Of a stretch of 7,228 nucleotides of DNA, positions 1-6,640 are shown one piece after another; position 1 is the stretch's first letter; each line of letters opens with the position of its first letter. A program made the position numbers and the translations under genes. The notes under the pieces were generated by a model. The model ran no database searches. It worked only from the letters and a program-made list of their open reading frames with translations, and was not told where the DNA came from. Origin of the DNA: Bacteroidia bacterium (GTDB lineage: Bacteria; Bacteroidota; Bacteroidia; Bacteroidales; Azobacteroidaceae); the NCBI GenBank assembly GCA_025996695.1, contig BNTP01000108.1, positions 1 through 7,228 on the forward strand, given 5' to 3'.

Positions 1-1097
1 TGCTGTTGCCTCTTGAAAGGTTTTTTCTTGGCTCTGTCAAAGCGCGTCACGCTTTCTTCCAAAATATCTTGATATTCTTTGGGCGCTTGTGGCGTTTTGC
101 TTGCTTCGTTCAAAACATGCGGTTTTTCACCATTTTTATTCATTCGAAGCACTTCAAATGCACGTTCTGCCGGAATAGTTACCAAATTGGCAGCAAAATG
201 TTTATTGGTGGAATATTGCATCGAACCTTTGAACACATCTGTCTTAAAGTGGTAATAGGTTGCATCCAGCGTTTCCAACGGTATTTCATGTGGCGGAAAC
301 TGTTTGCGAGCTTCGGAGTAGGCATCCACTTCAAAATTAAAACAGCATTTCAGTTTTGCACATTGTCCCGCCAATTTCTGCGGATTGAGCGAAATATCTT
401 GCAAGCGAGCGGCATTTGTGCCCACCGACACAAAATTATTCATCCACCCCGAGCAGCACAATTCACGTCCACACGGCCCCATACCGCCAATACGCCCGGC
501 TTCTTGGCGAGCACCAATCTGTTTCATTTCGACGCGTACATGAAACATATCGGCTAAATCTTTAATCAGTTGGCGAAAATCGACCCGTCCGTCCGCGATG
601 TAATAGAAAATAGCCTTGCCGCCATCGCCCTGATATTCCACATCGCCGATTTTCATTTGCAGACCCAAGCTTTCGGCCATTTTACGTGCACGAATCATCG
701 TCTCGTCCTCTTTCGCTTTCGCCTCTTCATATTTTTCCATATCGGCGGGCTTGGCAATGCGATACACCCTTTTTATTTCCGTATCGGGTTTTATGTGAGC
801 TTTTCGCATCTGCAAAAGCACCAACTCTCCCGTCAACGAAACGGTTCCAATGTCGTGCCCGGAAGAGGATTCTACAGCAACGGCGTCGCCTTTGACCAAA
901 TCTAACTTATTGCTGTTTAAGTAGTAGCCTTTACGTGTATTTTTGAATTGCACTTCTACATAGTCCGTCATATTTTGTGCTTCAGGAATGTCGGCAAGCC
1001 AGTCAAACGTGCCAAGTTTGCCGGATTGTTTGATGCAGCTTCCCCCTTTTTTAGGGCATCCGGGGCAACCTTGACCATTATATAATATGTATCCCAT
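1..1097 (-). CDS. ricT: RicT (PSP1/YaaT family) protein, 3' end beyond the left edge
   Basis: The minus strand reads open from an ATG at 1097 to the window edge (365 codons, no stop reached). The family takes part in the Fe-S-containing RicA-RicF-RicT complex that in Bacillus affects RNase Y-dependent mRNA processing; the role in Bacteroidota is less clear. The PSP1 core is unmistakable: residues 151-163 (GDVEYQGDGGKAI), 196-218 with GRIGGMGPCGRELCC, and 239-252 with PQKLAGQCAKLKCC. Cysteines 209, 214, 215 and 246 have the C-x4-CC-x30-C arrangement of the cluster-binding cysteines I recall from Bacillus RicT, and C251/C252 follow. An N-terminal Cys-rich motif (C11, C14, C21) matches the Bacteroidales version. 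After about residue 320 the chain turns into a charged, Lys-rich tail, as is usual in this phylum, so only a short piece should be missing. No RicA or RicF gene is visible. It has its own promoter just upstream. Confidence 0.95.
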   Translation of the reverse strand, partial: MGYILYNGQGCPGCPKKGGSCIKQSGKLGTFDWLADIPEAQNMTDYVEVQFKNTRKGYYLNSNKLDLVKGDAVAVESSSGHDIGTVSLTGELVLLQMRKAHIKPDTEIKRVYRIAKPADMEKYEEAKAKEDETMIRARKMAESLGLQMKIGDVEYQGDGGKAIFYYIADGRVDFRQLIKDLADMFHVRVEMKQIGARQEAGRIGGMGPCGRELCCSGWMNNFVSVGTNAARLQDISLNPQKLAGQCAKLKCCFNFEVDAYSEARKQFPPHEIPLETLDATYYHFKTDVFKGSMQYSTNKHFAANLVTIPAERAFEVLRMNKNGEKPHVLNEASKTPQAPKEYQDILEESVTRFDRAKKKPFKRQQ

Positions 1098-1139
1098 TGT
1101 TTTTGAATTTATTAAATCGCCAATAAAGCAATCGTGGGA

Positions 1140-1171
1140 CAAAGGTATGAAAAAGATTTTAGAGTTGCAAA
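1140..1171 (-). promoter_or_regulatory. Bacteroidota-type promoter for ricT
   Basis: On the minus strand a -33 TTTG (1171-1168) is followed after 20 bases by TACCTTTG (1147-1140), a perfect match to the Bacteroidota -7 consensus TAnnTTTG. It lies about 40 bases before the ricT ATG. The -33 half sits inside the final codons of the polymerase-like gene (stop at 1159), so ricT can be expressed independently of the polysaccharide genes. I see no clear terminator between the two genes, so read-through into ricT is also possible. Confidence 0.65.
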
Positions 1172-2436
1172 CAAAGATTTAAACGTTTGTCCTCCAAATA
1201 GACATATCCCAAGACAAAAAGAACGCATTGTATAATATGATTATAGCCAATCACTTCGCCTTTGTAATGCAATACAAAGAGGTGTATCAGTAAAATAACC
1301 CAAAAAAACACATCATTCTTTTCCTTCTCATACCGCGATCGCCACGCTGCGCGTATTGGTTCAATAAAAAACAACAATTGGAAATATACCAACAATAAAA
1401 AATAAAAAACACCGCCATAGATTATTTGAAGCATATAGCCGGCATCCGTTATTTTGAAAAGACTATCCCTTACGCCCATACAAAATCCGGTTCCCCGCAT
1501 CCAAACATCCATCGGCAACTCATAATACATGCGTTCGAGAGCCTCTGTAGAGCTTGTTGTGAGTTTGTTTTCATCAATATATTTATATACAAACTCAAAC
1601 GCCCAGGGCATGACATTTTCTTGAAAGTTGGTTAAATGGCTTTTAGAAACTAATTGAGAAGCCAGCACTACTACCACCAAAAGCATTCCTATGACTTTTG
1701 ACAGAAATAAGAATTTAGACCCGAGCGTTTCTTTCGTGCAAAATAGAAAAATCAAAGCGGCAACTAAACCCACAAATCCGGTTCGTCCGGAAAGAATTAC
1801 CCCAATCAACAATAACGCAAAGAGAATGTATTTTCCATACGTGGAAAATATTTTTGTGCGATAATCAGACACATAAAGCCGCATCCACAACATAAAGCAA
1901 ATGCCATAAGTGGCAGGTAACGAAAAAAATCCGGCTCCCAAGTTATAGCGACGAAATATCTCCACATGACCAGGATTGACCGCGCCATAAACGTCTTGCT
2001 GCTGGATCAAAAAAGCGGCAATCGACTCATTCACAAATCCTGAAACAGCAATACAGGCTTGCACACACAACGTCGCGATGACTATTTCCGACAGGCGATC
2101 AAAAAGGGTGCTTTCGTCGCCTTCACAAAGAAATGGCATCACATAGAGCAAACATAACAAGAAAGCCAATTGCTCTACATAATCCTGTGTGTAGATCATG
2201 TCAAAAGCCACATGAAACACCGTGATGGAATAGACCACCAACGATACAACAGCTCCGGTTACAAGAATTTTGACACTATATGGATTAAAAAACTGCCCGA
2301 AAGGAATTTTTCGCCAGTAAAAAACATAATACAACGTGACAATCAATGCCGCATAAAGCTGCGAATAATAGAGGATAGGCATTCTAACATTGAATACAAT
2401 CAAAAATAAAACCAACACGCGTAGTAAAAATGACAT
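1159..2436 (-). CDS. Polytopic membrane protein, O-antigen/exopolysaccharide polymerase-like (Wzy type)
   Basis: The 425-residue product is almost entirely hydrophobic. Membrane segments are apparent at about 5-17, 25-40, 56-75, 88-104, 116-135, 165-187, 203-216, 219-234, 246-262, 335-357, 375-390 and 400-414. Two short motifs fit Wzy/O-antigen ligase-type polymerases: LSGRTGFVG at 215-223, following a membrane span, and DAGYMLQIIYGGVFYF at 331-346, the usual 'D-x-G-Y ... G' segment after a large extracytoplasmic loop (about 263-330). Such proteins link lipid-carried repeat units on the outer face of the inner membrane. The sequence family is very divergent, so polymerase is an inference from topology, motifs and context. 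The ATG lies 2 bases after the stop of the upstream glycosyltransferase, which implies co-transcription and probably translational coupling. No separate promoter is seen. Confidence 0.75.
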   Translation of the reverse strand: MSFLLRVLVLFLIVFNVRMPILYYSQLYAALIVTLYYVFYWRKIPFGQFFNPYSVKILVTGAVVSLVVYSITVFHVAFDMIYTQDYVEQLAFLLCLLYVMPFLCEGDESTLFDRLSEIVIATLCVQACIAVSGFVNESIAAFLIQQQDVYGAVNPGHVEIFRRYNLGAGFFSLPATYGICFMLWMRLYVSDYRTKIFSTYGKYILFALLLIGVILSGRTGFVGLVAALIFLFCTKETLGSKFLFLSKVIGMLLVVVVLASQLVSKSHLTNFQENVMPWAFEFVYKYIDENKLTTSSTEALERMYYELPMDVWMRGTGFCMGVRDSLFKITDAGYMLQIIYGGVFYFLLLVYFQLLFFIEPIRAAWRSRYEKEKNDVFFWVILLIHLFVLHYKGEVIGYNHIIQCVLFVLGYVYLEDKRLNLCLQL

Positions 2437-2438
2437 TA

Positions 2439-3437
2439 TTAACTGTATTTATGTGTTAATGACTGTTTATAATAATTCCAAAAACCTTTTATATAGAGTT
2501 TACGCAACACCCTATTCGAGGGTATTTTATGCAACTTAAAAAAACGATAAAAACAGAGTTTGGACAATGCCGTTCGAAGAGCCAAAGACAGCGATTTATC
2601 ATGTTCCGACACAGCTTTCAACAATGCAACAATGGTTTCTCCCAAAATCACCTGCTCATCAGCCCTCAATGGACAGAGTGGACTTGGTGAATTGGTAAAA
2701 CAAGCATAAATAAAACCGGCTTCTGCATCCACAAAAAATGCGTATTCTGCAAACTGGGTACTTTGAATAGTTAGTATGTCTTTATAAAAAACTTCTGGAA
2801 TAACATTAAATTGCGCCGTTGCGCTCAACTTACATATCCTGTAATACAATAGGACTTGAGGAATATTCCAACCCTTAGTGTGCTTCAAAAGTTCAACCCA
2901 CAAAGCATAATCTTCTACTTTAAAACTGGGATAACGCAAATGAAAGCGATCTAAAATATCCTTGCATATCATTACCGTTGGATGAGCAAACGGGAGTTGT
3001 GTAAAAACTCTCGCCCTAATTTCCAAATCCGAAACCGGAAAATATTCACGCTTTCTACCGGCAATTCCCCCACCAAACACCTCAATATCACTTCCACAAA
3101 TCCCGACATCCGGATGCGATTCCATAAAGTCGTATTGCACTTGCAAACGATGCGGCAACGCAATATCATCGGCATCCATGCGCGCAATGTATTTCCCTTT
3201 CGCTAAATCCAAACCGCGATTCAAACTATAACTCACGCCTTTATTGCCGTCGTTATGCACAACTTTCAGACGAGGGTCTGTGTAATCGGCCAATAGCGAC
3301 GCAGTAGCATCCGTCGAGCCATCGTTGACGACAATGAACTCAAAGTCCATAAACGACTGACCCAAGATAGAGTCAATCGCCTCAGCAAGGTATTTCTCGC
3401 CATTATAGACCGGCATTACTACTGACAGGACGCACAT
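2439..3437 (-). CDS. Family 2 glycosyltransferase
   Basis: The 332-residue product starts directly with the GT-A fold: LSVVMPVYNGEKYLAEAIDS at 4-23, VVNDGSTD at 36-43 (nucleotide-sugar binding), RMDADD at 86-91 (the DxD-type metal site), an AHPTVM segment at 151-156 and the acceptor-side acidic pair in KVEDYALW at 173-180 (E175/D176, candidate catalytic base). No membrane anchor is evident, so it should act at the cytoplasmic face of the membrane, adding a sugar to a lipid-linked repeat unit. Donor and acceptor cannot be read from the sequence. The residues after about 215 resemble the variable C-terminal region of short bacterial GT2 enzymes. It is the first gene of a unit with the polymerase-like gene, driven by the minus-strand promoter at 3481-3512. 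The ATG at 3437 lies only three residues before the first beta-strand, which fits the family. Confidence 0.92.
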   Translation of the reverse strand: MCVLSVVMPVYNGEKYLAEAIDSILGQSFMDFEFIVVNDGSTDATASLLADYTDPRLKVVHNDGNKGVSYSLNRGLDLAKGKYIARMDADDIALPHRLQVQYDFMESHPDVGICGSDIEVFGGGIAGRKREYFPVSDLEIRARVFTQLPFAHPTVMICKDILDRFHLRYPSFKVEDYALWVELLKHTKGWNIPQVLLYYRICKLSATAQFNVIPEVFYKDILTIQSTQFAEYAFFVDAEAGFIYACFTNSPSPLCPLRADEQVILGETIVALLKAVSEHDKSLSLALRTALSKLCFYRFFKLHKIPSNRVLRKLYIKGFWNYYKQSLTHKYS

Positions 3438-3457
3438 GATAGAATTAACAAATTAAA

Positions 3458-3475
3458 AATTAGGAATTAGGAATT
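3458..3475. repeat. Short AT-rich tandem repeat (period 7)
   Basis: The word TTAGGAA/AATTAGG is repeated at 7-base period just inside the transcribed leader of the glycosyltransferase unit, between its -7 box and ATG. Short AT-rich runs like this are common between Bacteroidota genes. No function is shown. Confidence 0.4.
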
Positions 3476-3480
3476 GGATG

Positions 3481-3512
3481 CAAAGGTAGTGTATTTTTTG
3501 ATAAAGGCAAAA
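3481..3512 (-). promoter_or_regulatory. Promoter for the glycosyltransferase/polymerase unit
   Basis: On the minus strand TTTTG (3512-3508) is followed after exactly 19 bases by TACCTTTG (3488-3481), a full TAnnTTTG match. Transcription should begin around 3475, giving a leader of roughly 35-40 bases before the ATG at 3437. That leader has no obvious Shine-Dalgarno sequence, as is usual in this phylum. Confidence 0.7.
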
Positions 3513-3529
3513 TACAAATTCCCGAATTA

Positions 3530-3559
3530 TTGTATTTTCAGGTTTTTTGCGTAACTTTG
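3530..3559 (+). promoter_or_regulatory. Promoter for the ATPase/SGNH unit
   Basis: TTG (3530-3532) is followed after 19 bases by TAACTTTG (3552-3559), matching the Bacteroidota -33/-7 pattern. Because the ATG is at 3577, the untranslated leader would be only about 10-15 bases. The -33 ends of this promoter and of the opposite-strand promoter are 17 bases apart, so the two face away from each other within about 80 bases. Confidence 0.7.
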
Positions 3560-3576
3560 TCGAAAAATAATGAATC

Positions 3577-5154
3577 ATGAAAAATTTGCCCATAGGAATA
3601 CAATCGTTTAAGGATTTGCGTGAAAAAAACTATCTGTACGTTGATAAAACGGAAAGCATTTATCGTTTGATTACGTCGGGGAAAGCCTATTTTCTATCTC
3701 GTCCGCGGCGGTTTGGAAAGTCATTGCTTGTGAGCACTTTGGAGGCTCTCTTCAAGGGGCAAAAAGAGTTGTTTGAGGGACTTTGGATTGATGACAAGGT
3801 GGATTGGACAAAACTAAATTATCCTGTTATAAGGTTTGATTTTGGACAGACAACAAATACTGCGGCAGAAGAATTGACTGATTCCTTGTTTTGTTTTTTA
3901 ACAAATACTGCTTCAAATTATGATATTGTACTTGAAAATACAGGACTTCCAAGTATGTTTGCCGAATTAATAAGCAAGTTACATCAATCCGTGGGGCAAC
4001 AAGCGGTTGTTTTGATTGACGAATATGACAAGGCGATTCTTGATAATATGTTGACTCCGGAGGTTATGGAGGAAAATAAAAAAGTACTCCATGGCTTTTT
4101 TCAGGTGATGAAGGCTGCAGACGAACATTTGCGCTTTGTTTTCTTGACCGGTGTATCCAAGTTTTCAGGAGTGACGATATTTTCAGGCTTAAATAACTTA
4201 AATGATATAACTTTGGTTGATAAGTATGCCACCATTTGTGGTTATACACAGGAGGAATTGGAAACTAATTTTGCGGACTATTTGATTGATTTAGGTGATG
4301 TTCTTGGTATGTCGCACCAAGATTTATTAGACGCTATTCGTGAGTGGTATGATGGTTATTCATGGGACGGGAAGACGGCCATATACAACCCTTTTTCTAC
4401 TTTATGCTTGTTTGAAAATAAACGAATTGCAAATTATTGGTTTCGCACGGGAACCCCTACGTTTTTGGTTGAATTACTTAAACAACGCAATCAACTCACC
4501 CCTATTTTAGAGCCTGTCATTTTGGATGATTCTGCTTTTGGTAGTTTTGACCCACAAAATATAAGTGAAATTCCATTGCTTTTCCAGACAGGTTATTTAA
4601 CCATTAAGCATAGAAAACTCATACAGGGCATGGCTCAATACACGATTGAAATGCCTAATTTGGAAGTCAAAGAGTCGTTGCTTAGATACCTGTTAAGTGC
4701 TTACAGTTCTTTTCCAGTAGAGCAAGAATATAGCTTAAGGCTGCGTATGCAAAAGCAACTGTTTAGTCATGACGCAAGTGGTTTGGAAAAAAGTTTGCGC
4801 GAAATGCTGGCGTATGTACCCTACCAACTGCATATTGGTAAAGAGGCATACTATCATTCTTTGTTTCTACTTTGGCTTAAATTGCTCGGTTTTGATGTCG
4901 CCGGCGAAGTGAATACAAATAATGGGCGGATTGATGCCGTTTGGCAACTGCCTGAGCATACGATTATTGTAGAGATAAAATATCAAGTTCAGGAAGAAGA
5001 TACATCCCAATTATTGGATGTTGCTATCCATCAAATAAGAGAAAAGCATTATGCCGAACGCTTTGATACCGGTGTAGAGTCGCGGCACGCCACGTCTCTG
5101 CTGGCAGTTGCGTTCGCGGGGAAAAATATCGCTTGCAGGATTGAAAGTTTATGA
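3577..5154 (+). CDS. AAA-ATPase-like protein with C-terminal PD-(D/E)XK nuclease-like domain
   Basis: The 525-residue product has the architecture I know as AAA-ATPase_like (PF09820) followed by PDDEXK_9 (PF08011). It begins with the family signature LPIGIQSF at 4-11 and YVDKT at 21-25. The Walker A region is SRPRRFGKSLL at 41-51 (G47-K48-S49), which lacks the first glycine of the classic P-loop, as is normal in this family. Walker B is VVLIDEYDKAIL at 144-155 (D148, E149), and a polar strand FLTGVSK at 189-195 could be sensor 1. Near the C-terminus GRIDAVW (D453) and IIVEIKY (E466, K468) form the D...ExK nuclease core. All catalytic positions look intact and the length is normal. The family occurs in many copies in Bacteroidota genomes and its biological role is not established; mobile-element or defence-related roles are speculation. 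The protein looks cytoplasmic. It probably shares a transcript with the next gene. Confidence 0.92.
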   Translation: MKNLPIGIQSFKDLREKNYLYVDKTESIYRLITSGKAYFLSRPRRFGKSLLVSTLEALFKGQKELFEGLWIDDKVDWTKLNYPVIRFDFGQTTNTAAEELTDSLFCFLTNTASNYDIVLENTGLPSMFAELISKLHQSVGQQAVVLIDEYDKAILDNMLTPEVMEENKKVLHGFFQVMKAADEHLRFVFLTGVSKFSGVTIFSGLNNLNDITLVDKYATICGYTQEELETNFADYLIDLGDVLGMSHQDLLDAIREWYDGYSWDGKTAIYNPFSTLCLFENKRIANYWFRTGTPTFLVELLKQRNQLTPILEPVILDDSAFGSFDPQNISEIPLLFQTGYLTIKHRKLIQGMAQYTIEMPNLEVKESLLRYLLSAYSSFPVEQEYSLRLRMQKQLFSHDASGLEKSLREMLAYVPYQLHIGKEAYYHSLFLLWLKLLGFDVAGEVNTNNGRIDAVWQLPEHTIIVEIKYQVQEEDTSQLLDVAIHQIREKHYAERFDTGVESRHATSLLAVAFAGKNIACRIESL

Positions 5155-5171
5155 TACAATAATTTTAGAAG

Positions 5172-6203
5172 ATGAAACAGCACGACATGACAAAGTGGCT
5201 CAAGAAAATGTTCTTATTTCTTTTGCCTTTTCTTGTACTTCTAACACTATATGTGGTGTTAGACCCGTTTAAAGTGGTGAGAAAATATTCCGGTTATGAT
5301 GATTCTGCCGAAGTGAGACTGGTTCTAAACCGTGATTATGTGAGTACGTGCACTTTTGAGAATAATTACCCTTCTCATAACTATGATTCATTTATATTTG
5401 GAAATTCCTGTTCCATTTTTTATGAAGTGGCGGATTGGAAATGCTATTTAGATAGCAACAGCAGGTGTTTTCATTTTGATGCTTCGGGCGAATCTTTATA
5501 TGGAGCCTATAAGAAAATTAAATATCTCGACGCGAAAGGGGTGAAGATGAATAACGTCTTGTTTGTCGTGGATTATTCTCTATTGGAACAAGTGAAGCCG
5601 TCACAAGCGCATCTCAGAGCCATCTCTCCACAATTAGAAGGCAATAAAAACGCCCTTTCGTTTCAGTTAAGTTTCCTCAAAGCATTTTTCACGCCCAAAT
5701 TTGTGCTTGGCTTTTTTGATTATAAAATTTTCGGAAAATTGAGAAGGTATATGTTGTCTTTACTTGACGCGCGCCCCACGCGCTATGAAGCAGACACCAA
5801 TGAAATAAGCTATCCACATTATGAACAACTCATTGCACAGGACGAATATTATACATCTGAAAGAATGAGCGTGTTTTATGAGAGAGATTCGGTCCAATCG
5901 TTTTTTCCTCTCGTGATTAAGGCGTCGCAAAAGAAGATGCTGCGCGAGATAAATGATATTGTTCGAAAAAATAACGCGGATTTGAAAGTTATCATTAGTC
6001 CTCGCTATGACCAAAAAAAATTGGATAAACAGGATTTGATGTTTGTGCAATCGCTTTTTGGACAAGAAAGGGTATTTGATTTTTCAGGAATTAATGACTT
6101 GACCAATGATTATACAAACTATTACGAAGCGATGCACTATCGGCCTCATGTGGCGAGAGTGATTTTGAAAGAGGTGTATTTCAGGACAACCGCATCAAAA
6201 TAG
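5172..6203 (+). CDS. Membrane-anchored SGNH-hydrolase-like protein, polysaccharide-locus type
   Basis: The 343-residue product has a short basic N-terminus (K2, K8, K11, K12) and one hydrophobic span at about 13-30. The remainder is soluble, so the body should face the periplasm. Features fitting an SGNH/DltD/AlgJ-like fold are a beta-strand ending in DSFIFGNSCS at 72-81 (candidate nucleophile S79), NNVLFVVDYSLLE at 127-139, KVIISPRYDQ at 272-281 and a C-terminal YYEAMHYRP at 317-325 (candidate H322, with E319 where such families usually carry Asp). Related proteins sit in Bacteroidota exopolysaccharide loci, often beside membrane O-acyltransferases, and are thought to act in acyl transfer or removal. 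No acyltransferase lies in this window. The gene starts 17 bases after the ATPase stop, with a purine-rich AGAAG touching the ATG; a second Met lies at residue 6. The enzyme class is an inference from motifs and is not certain. Confidence 0.6.
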   Translation: MKQHDMTKWLKKMFLFLLPFLVLLTLYVVLDPFKVVRKYSGYDDSAEVRLVLNRDYVSTCTFENNYPSHNYDSFIFGNSCSIFYEVADWKCYLDSNSRCFHFDASGESLYGAYKKIKYLDAKGVKMNNVLFVVDYSLLEQVKPSQAHLRAISPQLEGNKNALSFQLSFLKAFFTPKFVLGFFDYKIFGKLRRYMLSLLDARPTRYEADTNEISYPHYEQLIAQDEYYTSERMSVFYERDSVQSFFPLVIKASQKKMLREINDIVRKNNADLKVIISPRYDQKKLDKQDLMFVQSLFGQERVFDFSGINDLTNDYTNYYEAMHYRPHVARVILKEVYFRTTASK

Positions 6204-6234
6204 AGCCATATTCTGTGATTCTAATTTCCTCTTC

Positions 6235-6248
6235 TACGCCGGGGCGTA
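6235..6248. repeat. Outer hairpin A of the inverted-repeat element (left)
   Basis: TACGCC and GGCGTA are separated by only GG, followed by AAAATTT. It is the left boundary of the 549-base inverted-repeat element and lies 31 bases after the stop of the SGNH-like gene, so it may also serve as a weak transcription terminator for that gene. A matching hairpin with loop TTCC closes the element at 6766-6783. Confidence 0.7.
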
Positions 6249-6317
6249 AAATTTCGATAACCCCGTACAAGCGAAGCGGAGGGCACTGCGGGGGGATATG
6301 GCACCTACTCCTCCCGG

Positions 6318-6335
6318 CAACCCCGAAGTGGGTTG
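6318..6335. repeat. Inner REP-like hairpin B (left)
   Basis: CAACCC and GGGTTG enclose a 6-base loop (CGAAGT). The hairpin lies 3 bases beyond the stop codon of the transposase remnant, which is where REP-like or IS200-like terminal hairpins are expected. Its partner with loop ACTACG is at 6581-6598. Confidence 0.75.
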
Positions 6336-6338
6336 AAT

Positions 6339-6524
6339 TTATTCATCGCGCCAAAACCATTTTTCATCCCCATCAATGCCGTTTTCTTTGAACAGTCTTT
6401 TTATTTCATCGCCAAAAACTTCTACTTTATGATGTACTTGTTGATTTTTGATGTAATTTATGATGATATCTTTTTCTTTGTTGGAATTTGACGATAACCA
6501 GCCATAAAAAAGTAATTTAATAAT
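6339..6524 (-). pseudogene. C-terminal remnant of an IS200/REP-associated tyrosine (Y1) transposase
   Basis: Reading on the minus strand from just after a TAG at 6527-6525 to a TAA at 6341-6339 gives 61 residues. From YGWLSS onward the sequence contains IIINYIKNQQVHHKVEVFGD, then EIKRLF and a C-terminal GIDGDEKWFWRDE. This has the pattern of the C-terminal end of Bacteroidota IS200-like transposases: an aromatic-Gly followed by serines, a YI-x-NQ-x-x-HH helix containing the region of the catalytic tyrosine, then F-x-x-E and a final acidic/aromatic tail. The complete enzyme is about 150 residues. The N-terminal part carrying the HUH metal-binding motif is absent, and no in-frame ATG precedes the match, so it is a non-functional remnant. 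Identification is by motif only. Confidence 0.7.
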
Positions 6525-6536
6525 CTATTTTGCCTG

Positions 6537-6566
6537 CAAAAGTAACCATTTCCCATCAAACGGCAA
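6537..6566 (-). promoter_or_regulatory. Promoter left in front of the transposase remnant
   Basis: On the minus strand TTG (6566-6564), a 19-base spacer and TACTTTTG (6544-6537) match the Bacteroidota promoter pattern. It points into the transposase remnant, whose recognisable codons begin only about 15-30 bases further on. This suggests that the 5' part of the gene was deleted while its promoter stayed. Confidence 0.5.
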
Positions 6567-6580
6567 GTCCGGAAGAACTT

Positions 6581-6598
6581 CAACCCACTACGGGGTTG
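6581..6598. repeat. Inner REP-like hairpin B (right)
   Basis: CAACCC and GGGTTG flank the loop ACTACG. It is the mirror partner of the hairpin at 6318-6335; the two bracket the transposase remnant and its promoter. Confidence 0.75.
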
Positions 6599-6640
6599 CT
6601 GGGAGGAGGTGGTGCCTTATTCCCCGCACTGCGCTTCGCG

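Larger units (their letters stand above)
6235..6337. repeat. Left arm of a large imperfect inverted repeat
   Basis: Positions 6235-6288 match the reverse complement of 6727-6782 with few differences (for example GATAACCCCGTACAAGCGAA is identical). Positions 6283-6337 match the reverse complement of 6579-6632 (shared words CTCCTCCC, GCAACCCCG, GTGGGTTGAA). In this arm the two blocks are contiguous; in the right arm they are separated by extra sequence. The arm is richer in G+C than the flanks and encodes nothing recognisable. Confidence 0.85.

Noticed and set aside
6..905. Plus-strand open frames (183 and 111 codons) across the left end
   Set aside because: They lie antisense to ricT, whose minus-strand protein is strongly conserved throughout. 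Their translations are rich in Phe, His and Cys without any domain.
2972..3206. Short frames on both strands inside the glycosyltransferase gene
   Set aside because: They are shadows of the GT2 coding frame, which contains the NDGSTD, DADD and ED motifs.
3458..3475. Period-7 TTAGGAA repeat as a possible operator
   Set aside because: Only two to three units are present, AT-rich and typical of intergenic filler in this phylum. I cannot support a binding role.
3577..5154. Loss of the first Walker A glycine as evidence of an inactive ATPase
   Set aside because: The RPRRFGKS form is the normal P-loop version in this family, and Walker B and the D...ExK residues are intact.
5760..6065. Minus-strand 101-codon frame inside the SGNH-like gene
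   Set aside because: The plus-strand frame has the membrane span and the ordered motifs, and continues well beyond on both sides. The minus frame has none and no promoter or start context.
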